Positions 34,721 through 44,932 of a stretch of DNA of 48,866 nt are shown here, one piece after another. Location of the stretch: contig JACIZI010000028.1 of the NCBI GenBank assembly GCA_014359475.1, positions 1 through 48,866 on the forward strand, written 5' to 3'. Every line of letters starts with the position of its first letter. Position 1 is the first letter of the stretch. Below the pieces are notes generated by a model, which made no database searches, was not told the origin of the DNA, and saw nothing but the letters and a program-made list of their open reading frames with translations. This stretch comes from Marinobacter sp. (GTDB lineage Bacteria > Pseudomonadota > Gammaproteobacteria > Pseudomonadales > Oleiphilaceae). Position numbers and translations under genes: made by a program.

Positions 34721-37177
34721 TCAGGCGGCGGGCAGTTTCTCCAGAGCGACGGCCAGACGTTCCGCCTTGTCGTCACTGAGTTCTTCACCGGGCAGGCTCA
34801 GGCACCAGCGGGCCACCAGGGCTTCCATGGTCCTGGCCGGGTCGCTGGGTTCCTGGTTGCTGCCACCCAATCCGTTGGCCAGGCGCTGCACCTGTAGCTC
34901 CATCCGCAGTGACTGGTCGGGCTCAGGGGATTCCAGGCCGGTGAGAATTTCGGCTTTGATGACCAACTCCCGGGCGGATAAATCTTTCACCTGATCCGCC
35001 AGAGAAGGCCAGTGAGCGGGGGCGTCGTCGCTGTGCGAGAGGTCTGTCAGCCTTGCTCGCACCTGGTGCTGCCATTGCCGTATCTGCGCTGCGCGCGCTA
35101 TTTGTTGCTGGGCCCCACGCAACCGCTGTTGCTCGTCCCGGACCTGCTTTTGGATTTCACCGGACACGGGTAGCTCCTGCAGGGTTCCGATCTCGACAAG
35201 GGCACTCTCCAGGGCTTCTGCTCCTGCCGCCCGGGTGACCGAGCGGGTCTGTTCCAGCACGGCACTGGCCTGCTGGTCTGCCTGGCGGGCCTGTTCCTGT
35301 TGTTTATTGCGCCGGGCGTCGCGGCGTTCGAAGATGGCATCGCAGGCGGTCCGGAAGGCCTGCCACAGTTTGCGATCCTGTCGGTGACGGGTAATGCCGA
35401 CGGCCTTCCATTCCTGCTGCAGGGTTTTGGCCAACTCAATCGCCTCCTGCAGCGGCTCGTGATCTGCCAGCGCCTCGGCTTTTGCCACGATGGCTTGCTT
35501 GGTCTCTTCGTTACGCGTCCGTTCCTCGTCCAGCGGCTTCTCCATGGCTTTCAGAAGCGCATCAAAACGTTTCTGTACGGAACGGTTATCGCGAAACTCC
35601 ACCGGCCAGGCCTCTTTCCATTCCTGCCGTGCCACCCGGTGGATGCGCTCCACCTGCTTCCAGTCCACGGCGGCCCAGTCAGCGGTATCCAGAAACGCTG
35701 CCAGTTCATCGCAGATGGCCGTTCGCTTCTGCAGGTTCACCTGTTTAAGACCGGATTTTGCGGAGAAGTATTCCTTGCAGGGTTCAAAGGCCTTGTCGGA
35801 TGCTGCCTTGAACCGGTTCCAGAGGGGGCGGTCGGAGGAGCCGCCCAGGGCTTTCCACTCGGTCTGAAGTTCCTTGATTTTCTCGGCCTTGAGCTCCGGT
35901 TCCATGGGTTGGTCTGCCAGGTATTCCATCTGTTCGCACAGGGATATCTGCTTGGGTTCGGTGGCAAAGCCCTGCCAGTCGCTCAGCTCCCGGAGCTGAC
36001 CACCGAGCAGTTGCAGCCGCGGCTGGTAGTGGCGTTGGCGCCCTGAATCCAGCTCCCGGTATTGATTCTGGGCGGTTTTGAACCACTGACGGGATTCGCG
36101 AAGCTGGCGGGCTTCCAGGGCTGCTTCCAGTTGCGTCAGGGTCTGTTCCAGCTTTTTGGCGAGTTGTTTGCTGGCCTCGGGGTCGGTGGTGGCTGCTGCG
36201 GGGCGGGCTACGGCAGGCTGGTCAGCCATTTCTTCCAGTGCCCTGAGCAGAGCCGGTTTGCTGAATCCTTTGGGCCAGTTGATGACTTTGATGAGATCCT
36301 GTAATTCACGGTTATCCGGGCGTTGCCCCTGCTGCTGCCAGCTGGTCAGCGTATCAACGTGTTGCCGGCACTGCCGCAGAGCAGAGATATAACTGCGCAG
36401 GGTCAGCATCAGGGATTCATACTGCTTCTGCTCCTGCTTTTCCACCTGGGTGTCGCGGGTGGCTTCCAGCCAACGGTTTTCCTGGGTTTTCTGCAGGGCA
36501 TCCAGCGCTGACAGGGAGGCGTCCTGTTCCTGGTTTTTCAGGCTCTGCAGGGTGTCTTCCAGCAGCGCCAGAGTCTCTGCCCGCTGTGCGTGTTGTTCCT
36601 TGTGGCGACGGGTCTCAGTTTCCTGGTGTTGGATGCCGGCCAGCCGTTCCCGGCATTGTTGTATGGCTCCCAGGAACTCGGTGGTTTCCTCCGGCGTCGC
36701 GGAGGCTTCCAGCTCTTTCCAGTGGCGCAGCAGAGCCTCGAGTCTGGCACTGTACATTTTGGGGTCTTCGCTGCGGGCCTGCTCCCGGGCATTCCTGAGC
36801 ATCCTGGCCACTGCTTCGCGAATCGATTGTTCCTGTTCTTCCTGTTCCCGGATGGTCTGGATCTTGCAGCGTACTGTCTGGTATACCCCTTTGTCACGGT
36901 TGCGGGCGGCTTTCCGGACCCGCGCCAGGGCTTCCCGGTCTTCTAGTTGTTCGGCGGCTTTGAACCGGATGTCGGCGGTTACGCCCCGGATGGCGAGGTC
37001 TTCCAGTTGTTCGGTGGTGGGGCTGGTTGCAAGTTGCGCAAGTTGGCTGGCTCGCACTTCATCCTGCCCGGACCCGGACGGGGCTTTGACTGATGCGGGT
37101 GGTTCCTGTTTCTTTGTGGAGGGCTGAGGCGCGGAGTCCTTGCGATTCCGGAACAGACGTTGGATAAATGCAGCCAT
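34721..37177 (-). CDS. DUF349 repeat protein
   Basis: An 818-residue, highly charged, helical protein with Gln/Glu/Arg-rich coiled-coil stretches (about 95-290 and 320-390). Several DUF349-type helical repeats follow at about 400-640, recognisable by LWNRFKAASDKAFE, KALGGSSDRPLW and LWQAFRTACDAIFERRD. No signal peptide or membrane segment is seen; the start is basic (FIQRLFRNRKDSAP). Function is unknown; nucleotide-chain or RNA/DNA binding has been suggested for the family, but nothing here shows it. It is a single gene, divergent from recX. Confidence 0.88.
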   Translation of the reverse strand: MAAFIQRLFRNRKDSAPQPSTKKQEPPASVKAPSGSGQDEVRASQLAQLATSPTTEQLEDLAIRGVTADIRFKAAEQLEDREALARVRKAARNRDKGVYQTVRCKIQTIREQEEQEQSIREAVARMLRNAREQARSEDPKMYSARLEALLRHWKELEASATPEETTEFLGAIQQCRERLAGIQHQETETRRHKEQHAQRAETLALLEDTLQSLKNQEQDASLSALDALQKTQENRWLEATRDTQVEKQEQKQYESLMLTLRSYISALRQCRQHVDTLTSWQQQGQRPDNRELQDLIKVINWPKGFSKPALLRALEEMADQPAVARPAAATTDPEASKQLAKKLEQTLTQLEAALEARQLRESRQWFKTAQNQYRELDSGRQRHYQPRLQLLGGQLRELSDWQGFATEPKQISLCEQMEYLADQPMEPELKAEKIKELQTEWKALGGSSDRPLWNRFKAASDKAFEPCKEYFSAKSGLKQVNLQKRTAICDELAAFLDTADWAAVDWKQVERIHRVARQEWKEAWPVEFRDNRSVQKRFDALLKAMEKPLDEERTRNEETKQAIVAKAEALADHEPLQEAIELAKTLQQEWKAVGITRHRQDRKLWQAFRTACDAIFERRDARRNKQQEQARQADQQASAVLEQTRSVTRAAGAEALESALVEIGTLQELPVSGEIQKQVRDEQQRLRGAQQQIARAAQIRQWQHQVRARLTDLSHSDDAPAHWPSLADQVKDLSARELVIKAEILTGLESPEPDQSLRMELQVQRLANGLGGSNQEPSDPARTMEALVARWCLSLPGEELSDDKAERLAVALEKLPAA

Positions 37178-37329
37178 GTTGATTTCCTTACGGTTGAAAG
37201 CAGTTCACGGTGACTGCAGAGTATGCGTCGCCGCTCATCGGCCAGACCCCGAGAGGAATGCCGGGTTTGGATCGGGATTATCAAGCGGCACTAGTCTATC
37301 GTTCAGACCGCGTTTTCTGGAAGGGGTAA

Positions 37330-37800
37330 ATGGCAAAAGGTAAAACACAAGAAGATCCGCAAACCCGCGCCCGGTCAGCGGCCCTTCGTTTACTGGCCCG
37401 GCGGGAACATAGCCGCTATGAGCTGGCGATAAAACTGCGCCAGCGCAGGCTCGAACCGGAGGTGTATGAACCGGTGCTGGACGAGTTCGAAGCCGAGGGC
37501 TGGCTGAGCGATGAGCGGTTTGCGGAAGTATACACCCGCCAGCGAGTCGAGCTCGGCTACGGCCCTCTGAGGATACTGGGTGAGTTACAGCAGCGTGGCA
37601 TCCATTGGACCCCGGAGCAGCTTGTACAAACGTCCACTCACCAGTGGGCGGAGCGGGCCGAACAGCTGCGTGCACGACGCTTTGGCCTTGCTGATATCCG
37701 GGATGACCGGGATGAGAAAGGCCGCCAGGCCCGTTTCCTGTGCCGGCGGGGGTTCACTGCCGAACAGGTGCAAAGAGCGTTGGAGGCGAGGGAGGAATAA
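37330..37800 (+). CDS. recX: Regulatory protein RecX
   Basis: RecX caps and disassembles RecA filaments. The 156-residue product has the three-helix RecX repeats: ALRLLARREHSRYELAIKLR, FEAEGWLSDERFAEVYTRQR and the later RFLCRRGFTAEQVQRALEA. Length is normal. recA, its frequent neighbour, is not in the window. It is divergent from the DUF349 gene with about 150 bp between. Confidence 0.93.
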   Translation: MAKGKTQEDPQTRARSAALRLLARREHSRYELAIKLRQRRLEPEVYEPVLDEFEAEGWLSDERFAEVYTRQRVELGYGPLRILGELQQRGIHWTPEQLVQTSTHQWAERAEQLRARRFGLADIRDDRDEKGRQARFLCRRGFTAEQVQRALEAREE

Positions 37801-37809
37801 CCACGCCGC

Positions 37810-39339
37810 TCAGAGCACCGGCGGTATCATGCCGAAGTCATCCGGCAGTCTGGCCTCGTTGCGGGCTTCGATAGTGGGCTTGCGGGGTGCATCGTCGTCG
37901 GCCTGCCCGGCCGCGGGGGTGCCCTCTATGTCTGCGAACTGGTGTTCCGGTAATGGTTCCAGCGTCTCCGGTTCTTCGGTCATCCACGCCAGCACATCGT
38001 AATAACGGCGGATATTCTGAACGTAGATCACCGGTTCGTGGCCCCGGGCATAACCGAAGCGGGTTCGGGAGTACCACTCCTTCTGGGCGAGCAACGGCAG
38101 GAACTCCTTTACATCCATCCACCGGTCCGGATTCTTGCCGGCATCTTCGGCCAACCGGCGGGCATCCTCCAGATGACCGTAGCCCACGTTGTAGGAGGCC
38201 AGGGCAAACCAGGTCCGGTCCGGTTCGGGAATGTCGTCCGGAATCTGCCGGTACACCATGGTGAAGTACCGGGCTCCCCCCTGGATGCTGTCTACCGGGT
38301 CCAGCCGGTTATTGATGCCGACATAACGTGCCGTGGTGCGGGTCAGCATCATCAGGCCCCGCACACCAGTGGGGGAGACGGCGTTGGGTCTCCAGTGGGA
38401 CTCCTGGTAGCCGATCGCAGCCAGCAGTCGCCAGTCCAGCCCGTGTTCCCGGGCTGTTTCCTGAAACAGGTCGCGGTATTTGGGCAGGCGGTTTTCAACG
38501 TGGTGGGTGAAAGTGCGTGCGCCCACGTAAGTCAGGCGGTCCAGGTGACCGTAGAAACGCTCGGAGAGTTGTGCCAGGGTGCCGTTTTCCCGCTGTTTTT
38601 GCAGGAAAGCCTGCATGCGTTTCTTGAGGCTGTCATCCTGTTGGCCGGGCAGCAGCCAGGTGAGTTTTTCCGGCTCACCGAGGGTGAAGGATTCTTTTAC
38701 CCTGGGGTAGAACACATGGTTGAGGGCCAGCTCGTTGGAGGCGATCAGCGCCACCCGGATGTCGCCACTCTGTACCCGTTCCATCAGCCCGGCGGCATCC
38801 AGGCCACTGTGTGCCTCCCACTGCAGCTCCGGGTAGTCATCCGACAGTGCCTGTAGCTGGTATTCATGGTTGCTGTCAGCAACCACATGAACGGTGCTGC
38901 CGATCAGGTCTTCGATGGTTTCCGGCCGGGGGGAGTTGCGGCGGTAGATAATGACAGATTCCGCCTCGAGGCCGCTGTTGATGACATGGTATTTTTCTTC
39001 AAGCCCGGGGCGGCGGGCTATGCCTGCCATGCCAATGTGGGCGTAGTTGCGGTCCAGAACGGAGATAACCTCGGTGTTGTCCCGGGCTTCCCGCACACGT
39101 AACTCCACTCCCAGTTCGTCGGCGAACATGCGGGCCAATTCGTAATCATAGCCCGTGGGTCCGTCACGTCCTTCAAAGTAGATGCTGGGGGCGTTGCGGG
39201 TAATAACGTGCAGCACCCCCTCCGCTTTGATGCTCGACAGGGTGTCGGGCCGGGAGCAGGCGGTCGTCAGCAACGCGATAAGCAGTATCCAGGCGGCTTT
39301 CCACCGGATCAGCAATTTGTGGGTCAGGTTGAGTACCAA
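37810..39339 (-). CDS. mltF: Membrane-bound lytic murein transglycosylase F
   Basis: Cleaves peptidoglycan glycan strands. The 509-residue product has a signal sequence ending in a lipobox-like LLTTACSRP. A bacterial solute-binding type 3 domain follows at about 38-275 (GVLHVITRNAPSIYFEGRDG, YDYELARMFADELG). The SLT domain begins near 300, with catalytic Glu in AAIGYQESHWRPNAVSPTGV and FALASYNVGYGHLEDARRLA. A low-complexity Ala/Asp-rich tail ends it. It is divergent from purL, as in Pseudomonas. Confidence 0.95.
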   Translation of the reverse strand: MVLNLTHKLLIRWKAAWILLIALLTTACSRPDTLSSIKAEGVLHVITRNAPSIYFEGRDGPTGYDYELARMFADELGVELRVREARDNTEVISVLDRNYAHIGMAGIARRPGLEEKYHVINSGLEAESVIIYRRNSPRPETIEDLIGSTVHVVADSNHEYQLQALSDDYPELQWEAHSGLDAAGLMERVQSGDIRVALIASNELALNHVFYPRVKESFTLGEPEKLTWLLPGQQDDSLKKRMQAFLQKQRENGTLAQLSERFYGHLDRLTYVGARTFTHHVENRLPKYRDLFQETAREHGLDWRLLAAIGYQESHWRPNAVSPTGVRGLMMLTRTTARYVGINNRLDPVDSIQGGARYFTMVYRQIPDDIPEPDRTWFALASYNVGYGHLEDARRLAEDAGKNPDRWMDVKEFLPLLAQKEWYSRTRFGYARGHEPVIYVQNIRRYYDVLAWMTEEPETLEPLPEHQFADIEGTPAAGQADDDAPRKPTIEARNEARLPDDFGMIPPVL

Positions 39340-39655
39340 GTACTTCGTCTCCCTTACTGCGGAAACCGTGCACCTGGCTGGCTAAGTGCGCCGTTGGAAG
39401 GGGAAGTTCCCGCCAGATACCGTTCTTGCAATCCTTGCACACTTGTAATGATCCGTGGTTGGTCTCCGAAGGTCAATTGAAGCGGTTAATTGTTGTGCAA
39501 AACAATGTCAATGAATGCGGATACGGGACCTGGTTCCGGTTTTGCCGGCTCAGGTCAAATTTGATCCGGGCCACTGTAACCCGTCCGCCCTTTCGAGTAT
39601 TATTGCGCCCTTTCCACTCCCAGACATCTCGTATTGCGCGATACAGGTTTAAACC
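39340..39655. other. Gap between mltF and purL with divergent promoters
   Basis: For purL a -10 TATTAT lies at 39598-39603, with a weak -35 TGTAAC (39575-39580) at 17 bp spacing. The inverted repeat ATTGTT-gtgcaa-AACAAT lies near 39489-39506 and contains a single DnaA-box-like TTTTGCACA on the minus strand. No PurR-type operator or small gene is clear. Confidence 0.35.
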
Positions 39656-42600
39656 ATGCTTGAACTTCGCGGCGCTCCCGCTCTTTCCCCGTTCCGCTCC
39701 CGCAAACTGTTCTCCCTGATTCAGGAGAAAGTGCCCGGCGTGAATCATCTGTATGCAGAGTTCATGCATTTTGCCGATCTGGAGGACGAACTGACGGCCC
39801 CGGAGCGGGATATTCTTGATCGCCTTCTGGTTTACGGTCCCACCACTGCCACCGAAGAGCCGGATGGTGTGCTGTTTCTGGTGGTTCCCCGCCCGGGCAC
39901 GGTCTCCCCGTGGTCCTCCAAAGCCACCGATATTGCCCGTAACTGCGGACTGCGCCAGGTGCGTCGTCTGGAGCGGGGCATTGCTTACTATGTGCGCTCG
40001 GACAAGAAGCTTGGTCTGGCGCAGCGGGAACAGATTGCCGGACTGCTGCACGATCGCATGACCGAAAAGGTCTTCCACGAGGCGGGGGGGGCCGAGTTGC
40101 TTTTCCATCATGAGGAGCCCCGCGAGCTGGCCCGCGTGCCGGTGATGGCCGGTGGCCGGGAGGCGCTGGTCAAGGCTAATCGGGAGCTGGGCCTGGCCCT
40201 TGCGGAAGACGAGATCGACTACCTGGTGGACTCCTTCACCTTGATGAAGCGGGATCCCACCGATGTCGAGCTGATGATGTTTGCCCAGGCAAACTCCGAA
40301 CATTGTCGCCACAAGATTTTCAACGCCTCCTGGGATATTGATGGAGAAGGGCAGGAGAAATCCCTGTTTGCCATGATCCGCAATACCTATGAGATGAACA
40401 GCGAAGGTGTGCTGTCCGCCTACAAGGACAATGCCTCGGTGATTCGCGGTAGCCGGGGCGGGCGCTTCTTCCCGGAGCCGGGTACCGGAGTCTACCGGTA
40501 CCATGAAGAAGATATTCATATCCTGATGAAGGTGGAAACCCATAACCACCCGACTGCCATCTCTCCGTTTGCCGGTTCCGCGACCGGTTCCGGGGGCGAG
40601 ATCCGCGACGAGGGAGCCACTGGCCGCGGTTCCCGTCCCAAGGCGGGGCTGACCGGCTTCACCGTGTCCAACCTGAAGCTTCCGGGGGACCCGCAGCCCT
40701 GGGAAGAGGAGTATGGTCGTCCCGACCGTATTGCCTCGCCCCTGGATATCATGATTGAGGGTCCCATCGGTGGTGCGGCATTCAATAACGAGTTTGGACG
40801 CCCGAACCTGGCAGGCTACTTCCGCACCTTTGAGTCCCGGGTGTGCGGAGCAGCCGGGGAGGAGGTGCGTGGGTATCACAAGCCCATCATGATCGCCGGC
40901 GGTCTGGGTAATATCCGGGAGGAGCATGTCGAGAAGGGTAATATTCCGGCAGGGGCCCGTCTGATCGTACTCGGTGGTCCGTCCATGCTGATCGGACTGG
41001 GTGGTGGTGCCGCTTCTTCCATGGATACCGGTTCCAGTAATGAAGACCTGGATTTTGCCTCGGTTCAGAGGGGCAACCCGGAAATGGAGCGCCGTTGCCA
41101 GGAAGTGATCGACCGTTGCTGGCAGATGGGCGAAGCAAACCCGATCTGCTTTATCCATGATGTGGGTGCCGGTGGTCTGTCCAATGCCATGCCGGAGCTG
41201 GTCAAGGACGGAGGCCGTGGTGGCCGTTTCGAACTGCGTGATATTCCCTGTGATGAGTCCGGTATGTCGCCTCTGGAGATCTGGTGTAACGAATCCCAGG
41301 AACGTTATGTAATGGCAGTGGCGGAAGCGGACATGGAGCGCTTCGATACCATCTGTCGCCGGGAGCGCTGCCCGTATGCGGTGATTGGCGAGGCGACCGA
41401 GGAGCACCACCTGGAACTGGCGGACTCGTACTTTGATGATCGTCCGGTGGACCTTTCCATGGACGTGCTGTTTGGCAAGCCCCCGCGCATGCACCGCAGT
41501 GTTACCAGGTCATCCTTTACCAAGCCGATCTTCGATTCCCAGAAGATTGATCTGAATGATGCGGTGCGCCGCATTCTGCGGCTGCCTTCGGTTGGCTCCA
41601 AGAGCTTCCTGATTACCATTGGTGACCGCACCATCACAGGTCTGGTGGCAAGGGATCAGATGGTTGGTCCCTGGCAGGTGCCGGTCAGCGATGTGGCGGT
41701 GACTGCCGCCTCCTATGATGTCTACACCGGTGAGGCCATGGCCATGGGCGAGCGCACACCGGTGGCCGTTATTGATGCTCCGGCTTCGGGCCGCATGGCG
41801 GTGGGTGAGGTGATCACCAATATGGCCGCCTCGTCGATTGCCCGACTGTCCGATATTCGCCTGTCTGCGAACTGGATGGCGGCAGCCGGTCACCCGGGTG
41901 AAGATGAAAACCTTTATGAAACCGTGAAAGCGGTGGGCATGGAACTTTGTCCGGCGCTGGGCATTACCATCCCGGTGGGCAAGGACTCCATGTCCATGAA
42001 GACTGTCTGGGAAACCGACAATGGTGAGCAGAAGAGCGTTACCTCGCCTTTGTCTCTTGTGGTGAGCGGTTTTGCTCCGGTCACGGACGTGCGTCGTACC
42101 CTGACACCGCAGATTCGTACCGATGCCGGCGATACCGACCTGATTCTGGTGGATCTTGCGGCTGGCCAGAACCGGTTGGGTGGTTCCGCGCTGGCTCAGG
42201 CCTATAAGCAAATGGGAGCGGTTGCGCCGGACCTGGATGACCCCGAGGATATCAAGGCATTCTTTGCGGTTGTCCAGGGACTTAATCGAGACGATAAACT
42301 GCTCGCTTACCACGACCGTTCCGATGGTGGTCTGTTTGTCACGCTGGCAGAAATGGCCTTTGCCGGCCATACAGGGGTGGATATACGGCTGGATGGCCTG
42401 GCGGAGAATAACAGCCAGTTTGCACGGGAACTGTTCAACGAAGAACTGGGGGCTGTTATTCAGGTGCGTTGTGAAGACACCGAAGCGGTCCTGCAACAAT
42501 TCTCTGCTGCCGGACTGGCCGATCACATTTCTGTGATCGGCAGGCCGAATGACGACGATCGTATCCGCTGTGCCTTTGAAGGCAAGCATGTGCTGGATTA

Positions 42601-43561
42601 TGCCCGCAGTGAACTGCAGCGCCTCTGGTCCGAGACCAGCTACCGCATTCAGTCTCTGCGGGATAACGCTGACTGCGCACTCGAAGAATTCGACAACCTG
42701 CTGGACGAGCAGGACCCCGGCCTGGGTTCGGAACTGACTTTCGACCCGTCTGACGATGTGGCGGCGCCCTTTATCGCAACCGGTGCCCGGCCAAGGATTG
42801 CTATCCTCCGGGAGCAGGGTGTGAATGGCCAGCTGGAAATGGCAGCAGCTTTCGACAAGGCCGGATTCGAATCGGTGGATGTGCACATGAGTGATTTGCT
42901 GTCCGGCCGCCTGACCCTGGAAGGATTCAGTGCGCTGGCCGCCTGTGGTGGTTTCTCCTTCGGCGATGTGCTGGGTGCCGGTGAGGGCTGGGCCAAGTCG
43001 ATCCTGTTCAGCGACCGGGTCAGGGACCAGTTTGCCAGCTTTTTCAACCGTCAGGATACCCTGGCATTGGGGGTGTGTAATGGTTGCCAGATGCTGTCCA
43101 ACCTGCACGAACTGATTCCCGGTAGTGAGGGCTGGCCCCGGTTTGTGCGCAACCAGTCCGAGCAGTTTGAAGCGCGCCTGGTCATGGCAGAGGTGTGCCC
43201 CTCGCCTTCAGCCTTCCTGGATGGCATGGCCGGCTCCCGGATGCCGATTGCGGTAGCCCACGGGGAAGGACGGGCAGAGTTTGCTGAGGGGCAGTCGGCC
43301 GGCCAGTTGTCGGAGGCGGATATGGTGGCCATGCGTTACGTGGATAACCGCGGTGAGGTCACCGAACGCTATCCGTTTAATCCGAACGGTTCGCCCCGGG
43401 GCATCACCGGGGTCACCAGCCGGGATGGCCGGGTGACGCTGATGATGCCGCACCCTGAACGGGTATTCCGCACCGCCCAGTATTCCTGGCATCCACGGGA
43501 GTGGGGTGAAGATGCCCCCTGGGCACGAATGTTCCGCAATGCGAGACGCTGGCTGGGGTAA
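39656..43561 (+). CDS. purL: Phosphoribosylformylglycinamidine synthase (FGAM synthetase)
   Basis: Catalyses the fourth step of purine synthesis, forming FGAM from FGAR, glutamine and ATP. The 1301-residue single-chain form is the gammaproteobacterial type. The N-terminal domain runs to about 160. Two AIR-synthetase-like halves follow, with [32 protein letters not shown] and [13 protein letters not shown]. The glutamine amidotransferase is at the end: nucleophile in [13 protein letters not shown] (Cys near 1141) and MMPHPERVF (His/Glu). Start ATG at 39656. A strong terminator follows. No damage is seen. Confidence 0.98.
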   Translation: MLELRGAPALSPFRSRKLFSLIQEKVPGVNHLYAEFMHFADLEDELTAPERDILDRLLVYGPTTATEEPDGVLFLVVPRPGTVSPWSSKATDIARNCGLRQVRRLERGIAYYVRSDKKLGLAQREQIAGLLHDRMTEKVFHEAGGAELLFHHEEPRELARVPVMAGGREALVKANRELGLALAEDEIDYLVDSFTLMKRDPTDVELMMFAQANSEHCRHKIFNASWDIDGEGQEKSLFAMIRNTYEMNSEGVLSAYKDNASVIRGSRGGRFFPEPGTGVYRYHEEDIHILMKVETHNHPTAISPFAGSATGSGGEIRDEGATGRGSRPKAGLTGFTVSNLKLPGDPQPWEEEYGRPDRIASPLDIMIEGPIGGAAFNNEFGRPNLAGYFRTFESRVCGAAGEEVRGYHKPIMIAGGLGNIREEHVEKGNIPAGARLIVLGGPSMLIGLGGGAASSMDTGSSNEDLDFASVQRGNPEMERRCQEVIDRCWQMGEANPICFIHDVGAGGLSNAMPELVKDGGRGGRFELRDIPCDESGMSPLEIWCNESQERYVMAVAEADMERFDTICRRERCPYAVIGEATEEHHLELADSYFDDRPVDLSMDVLFGKPPRMHRSVTRSSFTKPIFDSQKIDLNDAVRRILRLPSVGSKSFLITIGDRTITGLVARDQMVGPWQVPVSDVAVTAASYDVYTGEAMAMGERTPVAVIDAPASGRMAVGEVITNMAASSIARLSDIRLSANWMAAAGHPGEDENLYETVKAVGMELCPALGITIPVGKDSMSMKTVWETDNGEQKSVTSPLSLVVSGFAPVTDVRRTLTPQIRTDAGDTDLILVDLAAGQNRLGGSALAQAYKQMGAVAPDLDDPEDIKAFFAVVQGLNRDDKLLAYHDRSDGGLFVTLAEMAFAGHTGVDIRLDGLAENNSQFARELFNEELGAVIQVRCEDTEAVLQQFSAAGLADHISVIGRPNDDDRIRCAFEGKHVLDYARSELQRLWSETSYRIQSLRDNADCALEEFDNLLDEQDPGLGSELTFDPSDDVAAPFIATGARPRIAILREQGVNGQLEMAAAFDKAGFESVDVHMSDLLSGRLTLEGFSALAACGGFSFGDVLGAGEGWAKSILFSDRVRDQFASFFNRQDTLALGVCNGCQMLSNLHELIPGSEGWPRFVRNQSEQFEARLVMAEVCPSPSAFLDGMAGSRMPIAVAHGEGRAEFAEGQSAGQLSEADMVAMRYVDNRGEVTERYPFNPNGSPRGITGVTSRDGRVTLMMPHPERVFRTAQYSWHPREWGEDAPWARMFRNARRWLG

Positions 43562-43575
43562 AATTCCCGAAGCAC

Positions 43576-43625
43576 AAAAAGCCGGACTAGGAGCAACGAG
43601 TGTTGCCCTTATTCCGGCTTTTTTT
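43576..43625 (+). terminator. Long two-part terminator after purL
   Basis: Outer stem AAAAAGCCGGA (43576-43586) pairs with TCCGGCTTTTT, followed by more T. Inside it a second stem GCAAC-gagt-GTTGC (43592-43605) pairs, with a few mismatches between, so nearly the whole 50 bases can fold into one hairpin. The A-tract on the left makes it possibly bidirectional. Confidence 0.9.
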
Positions 43626-43842
43626 ATTGAAATATGCCTTGACTCTTCTACGTTATGCACATTTACGGTGCTGTTCTGGCGGTTCCTTGAACAAAGCAAT
43701 GGATTCTTGCTCAGTTTTTGGGCGACAAATGTAACCATATGATATTAAAGGATAAAAATGCTTCGGTGATTTTGTCACCAATTTGAGGGAAGGCCAGCAG
43801 TTACGGGGGGTTGCGACGGGTTCCCCAAAACTTTCCCCAGAG
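43626..43842. other. AT-rich gap after the purL terminator
   Basis: No gene is visible. The stretch has AT-rich sequence (43730-43760, including ATGATATTAAAGG) and one small hairpin GGTGA-ttttg-TCACC (43765-43779). It leads straight into the DnaA-box cluster. Confidence 0.4.
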
Positions 43843-43966
43843 TTATCCACAGATTTTGTGGGTAAGTTTCTAACTGCTTAATCTGTGCAAAAAATATGCA
43901 GGATCGCTGTTGTTTTGCCTTGGCGGTGAGTTGTTTTCGGGCCCGTAAAGGCTTAATTTTTCCACA
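43843..43966. promoter_or_regulatory. Cluster of four DnaA boxes
   Basis: Four nine-base sites fit TTWTNCACA or differ from it by one base: TTATCCACA at 43843-43851 (perfect E. coli R1 box, plus), TTACCCACA at 43857-43865 (minus; one mismatch), TTTTGCACA at 43884-43892 (minus) and TTTTCCACA at 43958-43966 (plus). The first two are an inverted pair with a five-base gap. dnaA, dnaN, rpmH or mnmG is not near, so this is not obviously oriC. The last box overlaps the likely promoter of the following gene. Confidence 0.6.
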
Positions 43967-43988
43967 GGCCCCGGTCAGGAGGAGAAAC

Positions 43989-44300
43989 ATGTACAAGCTC
44001 TGTTATTTCGTACCCGGATCCCACCTTGAGCAAACCAAGCACGCGATTTTTGCCACGGGTGCGGGCCGGATTGGGAACTACGATTGCTGTGCCTGGCAGT
44101 GCGAGGGCCAGGGACAGTTCCGCCCGCTGGATGGTAGTGAGCCGTTTCTTGGTCAGCAGGGGGAACTGGAGAAGGTAAGCGAATATAAAGTGGAGCTGGT
44201 GTGCAGGGATGAACTGATTCACGATGCCTTGGCAGCACTGAAAGCAGCCCATCCTTACGAAGAGCCGGCCTACGAGGTTTATCTGTTGGCGGACCTCTGA
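43989..44300 (+). CDS. NIF3/YqfO-family small protein
   Basis: A 103-residue stand-alone domain. It opens MYKLCYFVPGSHLEQTKHAIF, has GAGRIGNYDCCAWQCEGQGQF and RPLDGSEPFLGQQGELEKVS, and ends ALKAAHPYEEPAYEVYLL. This matches the central insert domain of NIF3/YqfO proteins found as a separate protein in proteobacteria. It resembles a PII/CutA-like fold; function unknown. The ATG at 43989 has AGGAGGAG just upstream. Its promoter region holds the DnaA boxes. Confidence 0.88.
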   Translation: MYKLCYFVPGSHLEQTKHAIFATGAGRIGNYDCCAWQCEGQGQFRPLDGSEPFLGQQGELEKVSEYKVELVCRDELIHDALAALKAAHPYEEPAYEVYLLADL

Positions 44301-44311
44301 CCCTGCGGGAG

Positions 44312-44335
44312 AGAGGTTAGCGCCCCTCTTTTTTT
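44312..44335 (+). terminator. Terminator of the NIF3/YqfO-like gene, inside the end of the Nudix gene
   Basis: AGAGG (44312-44316), loop ttagcgcc, CCTCT (44325-44329) is followed by seven T. The loop, stem and T-run overlap the last codons and stop of the convergent Nudix gene, so both genes share this short stretch. The stem is only five pairs. Confidence 0.5.
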
Positions 44336-44871
44336 CGGATACTGTGGCGGATGTCACTGACCCGCAGCGGGAATTCCCCAGCGTCCATATCCTCGACGAA
44401 ATGCTCCAGGGTGCGCTTCACAGTGGGGAAGGAAATGTCATCCCAGGGAATCTCATGGGGACGGAAAAGTGCTGTCTCCAGGGATTCGTCCCCGGCCCCG
44501 TGGGTTCCATCAACCATCTCCGCCCGGAAAAACATGTGTACCTGATCAATGTGGGGCACGTGAACCATGGTATAGAGCCCCTTGAGATCAACTTCGGCCA
44601 TGGCTTCTTCCAGGGTTTCCCTGGCTGCGGCCTCTTCAGTGGTCTCGGAATTTTCCATAAATCCGGCGGGCAGAGTCCAGTAACCGTAGCGAGGCTCGAT
44701 GGCCCGCCGGCAGAGCAGGATTTGCCCCTCCCAGACCGGCACAGTACCCGCCACGATCCGGGGATTCTGGTAGTGGATGGTCTCGCACTTGGTGCACACA
44801 TAACGATGTCGGTTGTCGCCGGCGGGAATGCGCTCTTCCAACAGGTGTCCGCAGGAACTGCAGTATTTCAT
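44317..44871 (-). CDS. Nudix hydrolase with N-terminal zinc ribbon (NudC-like)
   Basis: A 184-residue pyrophosphohydrolase. A zinc ribbon at the start has Cys4, Cys7, Cys26 and Cys29 (YCSSCGHLLE, YVCTKCETIHYQNPR). The Nudix box GFMENSETTEEAAARETLEE follows at about 70-92 after YWTLPAG. This is the short NADH-pyrophosphatase-like type, lacking the N-terminal domain of E. coli NudC; the substrate is uncertain. It is convergent with the NIF3-like gene and divergent from a second Nudix gene. Confidence 0.9.
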   Translation of the reverse strand: MKYCSSCGHLLEERIPAGDNRHRYVCTKCETIHYQNPRIVAGTVPVWEGQILLCRRAIEPRYGYWTLPAGFMENSETTEEAAARETLEEAMAEVDLKGLYTMVHVPHIDQVHMFFRAEMVDGTHGAGDESLETALFRPHEIPWDDISFPTVKRTLEHFVEDMDAGEFPLRVSDIRHSIRKKEGR

Positions 44872-44932
44872 GAAAGAATCCGTATACTGTCGGTTTATGA
44901 GTTTATCCAGAGTTTAACGCGCTGGAACACGG

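Noticed and set aside
39473-43108. Very long open frames (673 and 532 codons) on the minus strand across purL
   Set aside because: They are antisense to a certain purL, show His/Gly/Gln-rich make-up typical of antisense frames in GC-rich codons, and match no family.
43843-43966. Calling the DnaA-box cluster the chromosomal oriC
   Set aside because: oriC in this group lies by dnaA/rpmH or mnmG; none is near, so only a secondary cluster is claimed.
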